Source: Mesobacillus maritimus (GTDB lineage: Bacteria; Bacillota; Bacilli; Bacillales; Cytobacillaceae). Taken from it: a DNA stretch of 64,000 bases. The translations under genes were made by a program, and so were the position numbers. The stretch lies in contig NZ_JACWFH010000024.1 of assembly GCF_019749255.1 (NCBI RefSeq), positions 62,001-126,000 of the forward strand. Direction: 5' to 3'. The notes below the pieces were generated by a model. It saw nothing but the letters and a program-made list of their open reading frames with translations. It did not search any database and was not told where the DNA came from. The first letter of the stretch is position 1. Each line of letters opens with the position of its first letter. Below are positions 61,869 to 64,000 of the stretch, in pieces.

Positions 61869-62297
61869 CTAGTCTAATAGCTGCGCTTTATAGTTTTCAC
61901 GTATGTTTTCTGGAACTATCACAAAAACATGGAGGGGGATACCAGCCGTTTCTTTTATATAGGTTTCTCCTTTTTTCTCAAATAGCGTAAGGAATTCCCA
62001 ATACGTAATAAAAAAGTCATAGGATGGCTCGTGAATAAACTCCATCCAGCCTTCGGCAATAAGGTTGTCGTGTCCGTTATAGACTTTAATTCCTGAAAAA
62101 TTTTCAACTTCACCATCTAACAATCTTGTATCGTGTCCTTCTATACAACTGTCTGCCCAATCAAAGTGAAACAAATCTGCAGTCACTCCATATACTTTTA
62201 GATCATTGCTAAGTTGTTTTTCAACTAGTGCTTTTAATTCTGGCCCCATCTTATCGGCGAATCCGAGTTCCGTGTAGTTTGGCTTCAATTGCTTCAC
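61869..62297 (-). CDS. Hypothetical protein
   Basis: A 142-residue acidic protein with no signal or membrane segment. Visible features are ADLFHFDWADSCIEGHDTRLLDG, GWMEFIHEPSYDFFITYWEFL and GIPLHVFVIVPENIRENY, suggesting an alpha/beta fold with many aromatics. The start may be GTG 62297 or TTG 62288 (AGGGTGA at five bases). I do not recognise a family. It lies 37 bases after the EmrB/QacA-type gene on the same strand and may be in its operon. Confidence 0.65.
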   Translation of the reverse strand: MKQLKPNYTELGFADKMGPELKALVEKQLSNDLKVYGVTADLFHFDWADSCIEGHDTRLLDGEVENFSGIKVYNGHDNLIAEGWMEFIHEPSYDFFITYWEFLTLFEKKGETYIKETAGIPLHVFVIVPENIRENYKAQLLD

Positions 62298-62334
62298 CCT
62301 AATCTCTTATTGAATTCATTGCTACTCTCTGTTT

Positions 62335-63798
62335 TTAACGTCTCGCAGTTAGTTTTTTCTCCTTCAAAGCGCCATCTTCTTTTCTATTAACGTTCTTAGG
62401 CATAAAGAGGGTGACCACAAGGGCAATGATCCCTAAAACCAACATGAACCTATAAGCATCGTTTGTCCCAAGGATTGTAGATTGCTGTGCGAGTTGAGAA
62501 GTAGACAAACTAGAATTTGAATGGGTGAGTTGAGCGGCATGGCTACTGCTTCTTGCCGTATAAATTGTAACCACAAGGGCTGTTCCAACTGAACCTGCCA
62601 CCTGGCGCACCGTATTTGTAACAGAAGAGCCGTGTGAATTGAGTGCTGTTGGGAGAGCATTTAGGCCTGCGGTGTTTAATGGCATTGTTAAAAAACTCAA
62701 CCCAATTCGTAGAAAAATCGTCCGAACCATTAAATGGGTATAAGAGGTGGTCTCGGTTAAACTGGTTACGCCCCAAATAGCAGGAAGGGTAAACAGTAAA
62801 CCGATGATGACAACTGGTTTTATACCAAATTTATCTAACATCTTTCCGGATACAGGAGACATGAACGCATTCACCAATGCCCCTGGTAGCAACAGCAACG
62901 CTGTGTCCAAAACGGTGAAACCTCTACTTGTTTGCAGGTAAATTGGCAATAAAATCATATCTGCATACATAACCATCATCACCATAATGCTAATCATGGT
63001 TGTGTTTGTGAACATGTTATAAGTGAATACACGTAAATTGAGCAAAGGGTCTTCAGATATAAGCTGCCTCCGGATGAAAAGAGCAAGAAACACTAGACCG
63101 ATGCTAATAAAAATCAACACCTCAGCACTTTCCCAACCTTTATCTCCTGCATTGCTTAAACCAAACAGTAAAGCACCGAACCCGATGGTTGACATCAGGA
63201 CACTGGTGACATCGAGCTTTGTTTTAGCGGTTTCTGAAACATTTACAAGAAACTTAAAGGATAAGAGAATTACGATCATGATTAGTGGCAGCATGCCGAT
63301 AAAAATCCAGCGCCATGAGTATTGTTCGATAACAAAACCAGCTACTACAGGACCAATTGCGGGAGCGAAAATCATCGCAAGACCAATGAATCCCATCGCC
63401 GCTCCTCGGCCTTCCTTCGGATATACAACAAGAACAACAGTCATTAACAATGGCATAATAATCCCTGCACCTGCAGCTTGAATGAGTCGCCCGATTAAAA
63501 GAAATTCAAACCCCGGTGCAATGGCACTGATAAATGTGCCGACAAACAACAACCCCATTGAACTGAGAAACAGTTGCCTTGTCGTAAATCGTTTCATTAA
63601 AAATGCCGTCACCGGAACTAATATCCCGTTAACCAACATAAAGCCGGTAATCAACCATTGCACGGTTGTTGCATGGATGTCAAACTCCGTCATCAAATCA
63701 GGTAACGCTACGTTTAAAATCGTCTGGTTCAAAATCGATAAAAACGAACCTAAGAGCATGACGGGCATAAGTATTTTTTTGTTGATTGGTTGAGTCAT
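62335..63798 (-). CDS. MFS drug efflux transporter, EmrB/QacA type (DHA2)
   Basis: A 487-residue protein with about 14 transmembrane helices. FLSILNQTILNVALPDLMTEF (helix 1 motif), VPVTAFLMKRFTTRQLF, LLIGRLIQAAGAGIIMPLL and FAPAIGPVVAGFVIEQYSWRWIF (motif C) are the DHA2 signatures. ATG 63798 is nine bases from AAAGGATT; the frame is open further upstream, but without a site and through the putative operator repeats. It is divergent from a gene starting at 63987. Confidence 0.9.
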   Translation of the reverse strand: MTQPINKKILMPVMLLGSFLSILNQTILNVALPDLMTEFDIHATTVQWLITGFMLVNGILVPVTAFLMKRFTTRQLFLSSMGLLFVGTFISAIAPGFEFLLIGRLIQAAGAGIIMPLLMTVVLVVYPKEGRGAAMGFIGLAMIFAPAIGPVVAGFVIEQYSWRWIFIGMLPLIMIVILLSFKFLVNVSETAKTKLDVTSVLMSTIGFGALLFGLSNAGDKGWESAEVLIFISIGLVFLALFIRRQLISEDPLLNLRVFTYNMFTNTTMISIMVMMVMYADMILLPIYLQTSRGFTVLDTALLLLPGALVNAFMSPVSGKMLDKFGIKPVVIIGLLFTLPAIWGVTSLTETTSYTHLMVRTIFLRIGLSFLTMPLNTAGLNALPTALNSHGSSVTNTVRQVAGSVGTALVVTIYTARSSSHAAQLTHSNSSLSTSQLAQQSTILGTNDAYRFMLVLGIIALVVTLFMPKNVNRKEDGALKEKKLTARR

Positions 63799-63836
63799 CC
63801 ACAAAATCCTTTCATCTTGTTCACTAATTGACGAAC

Positions 63837-63931
63837 TGTTTATTAATTGATACTGTGTCAATAAAGTATATGCTACCATGCAAAGAGGAATAAAACCATT
63901 TACACTTTTCAACTAAGTGTTTATTAATTGA
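63837..63931. promoter_or_regulatory. Two identical 14-bp repeats in the divergent promoter region
   Basis: TGTTTATTAATTGA occurs at 63837-63850 and 63918-63931, spaced 81 bp. A related CACTAATTGACGAAC lies at 63822. Plus-strand TTGACA (63928-63933) and minus-strand TTGACA (63860-63855) lie beside them. They look like binding sites for a regulator of the efflux pump, probably the divergent gene's product. Confidence 0.55.
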
Positions 63932-63986
63932 CAATTATTATGGAAGTGTTAAAAAAATCTAGGTTTTTAGTCAAAGGGGCGAAAAA

Positions 63987-64000
63987 ATGTCTACCAATAG
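63987..64000 (+). CDS. Start of a divergent gene, cut by the window edge
   Basis: ATG 63987 follows AAAGGGGCG and encodes MSTN before the sequence ends. Position opposite an efflux gene suggests a transcriptional regulator, but only four codons are visible. Confidence 0.45.

Noticed and set aside
63023-63793. Two long plus-strand frames opposite the EmrB/QacA-type gene
   Set aside because: They mirror the transmembrane codons of the MFS gene and have no ribosome binding sites.

Overview
The window looks like a chromosomal segment of a low-GC, spore-forming-type Gram-positive bacterium of the family Bacillaceae. The evidence is strong AGGAGG-type ribosome binding sites, frequent TTG and GTG starts, TTGACA/TATAAT promoters, cre and tre operators, an Spx protein, an IDEAL-domain protein and a YfkN-type surface nucleotidase. 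I saw no rRNA, tRNA, CRISPR array, insertion sequence or intact prophage. Genus and species cannot be fixed from the sequence alone. All family calls rest on motif reading, not on database searches.

Layout, left to right. 1-5.7 kb: a partial GNAT acetyltransferase, a TetL-like MFS pump, an spx/Rrf2 pair (resembling spxA2-saiR of Bacillus anthracis) with a shared operator-like repeat before each gene, several small proteins and a DUF2161-like nuclease-fold protein. 5.8-10 kb: a LemA/TPM-domain envelope pair, then an NAD-salvage unit (NrtR-type regulator, PnuC transporter, NadR-like NMN adenylyltransferase/ribosylnicotinamide kinase) with a near-identical operator at both promoters. 10-13.2 kb: an XRE-ImmA-like regulator whose peptidase motif is broken, divergent from an operon with a uracil-DNA-glycosylase-like protein, a 65-aa protein and a membrane-anchored protein. 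13.3-19.4 kb: a MarR/metallo-beta-lactamase unit behind a 40-bp palindrome, nitronate monooxygenase, Old Yellow Enzyme, a diflavin-type reductase without its FMN domain, and a secreted M14 carboxypeptidase. 20-24.7 kb: two tandemly arranged CBS-ACT paralogues (CbpA-like), a serine recombinase with a missing arginine, and a SulP transporter.

25-30 kb holds a cobalamin riboswitch followed by a thioesterase, both subunits of a class I ribonucleotide reductase and a flavodoxin. The logic fits B12-dependent shut-off of a B12-independent reductase. 30-40.4 kb is mixed: an MFS carrier, a diphthine-ammonia-ligase-like PP-loop protein, a stand-alone pfkA, a prolyl-4-hydroxylase-like oxygenase, DegV, two very small ORFs, a frameshifted zinc-ribbon gene, a half-length UvrC (Cho-like) nuclease, a CPBP protease, YiaA/B-type and OsmC proteins.

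40.5-44.7 kb is the trehalose operon treP-treA-treR with its TreR and CcpA sites. 45-50 kb contains a HAD phosphatase and a 1082-aa protein that joins PAS, degenerate GGDEF, EAL, PAS-PAS and a complete histidine kinase. 50-60 kb carries a secreted double-domain nucleotidase (YfkN type), an S51-like peptidase, a threonine-aldolase-like enzyme, an M29 aminopeptidase and a large secreted M14 carboxypeptidase, so peptide and nucleotide scavenging is well represented. 60-64 kb has a MarR-MFS operon with readable operators, a hypothetical protein, an EmrB/QacA-type pump and the first codons of a divergent gene.
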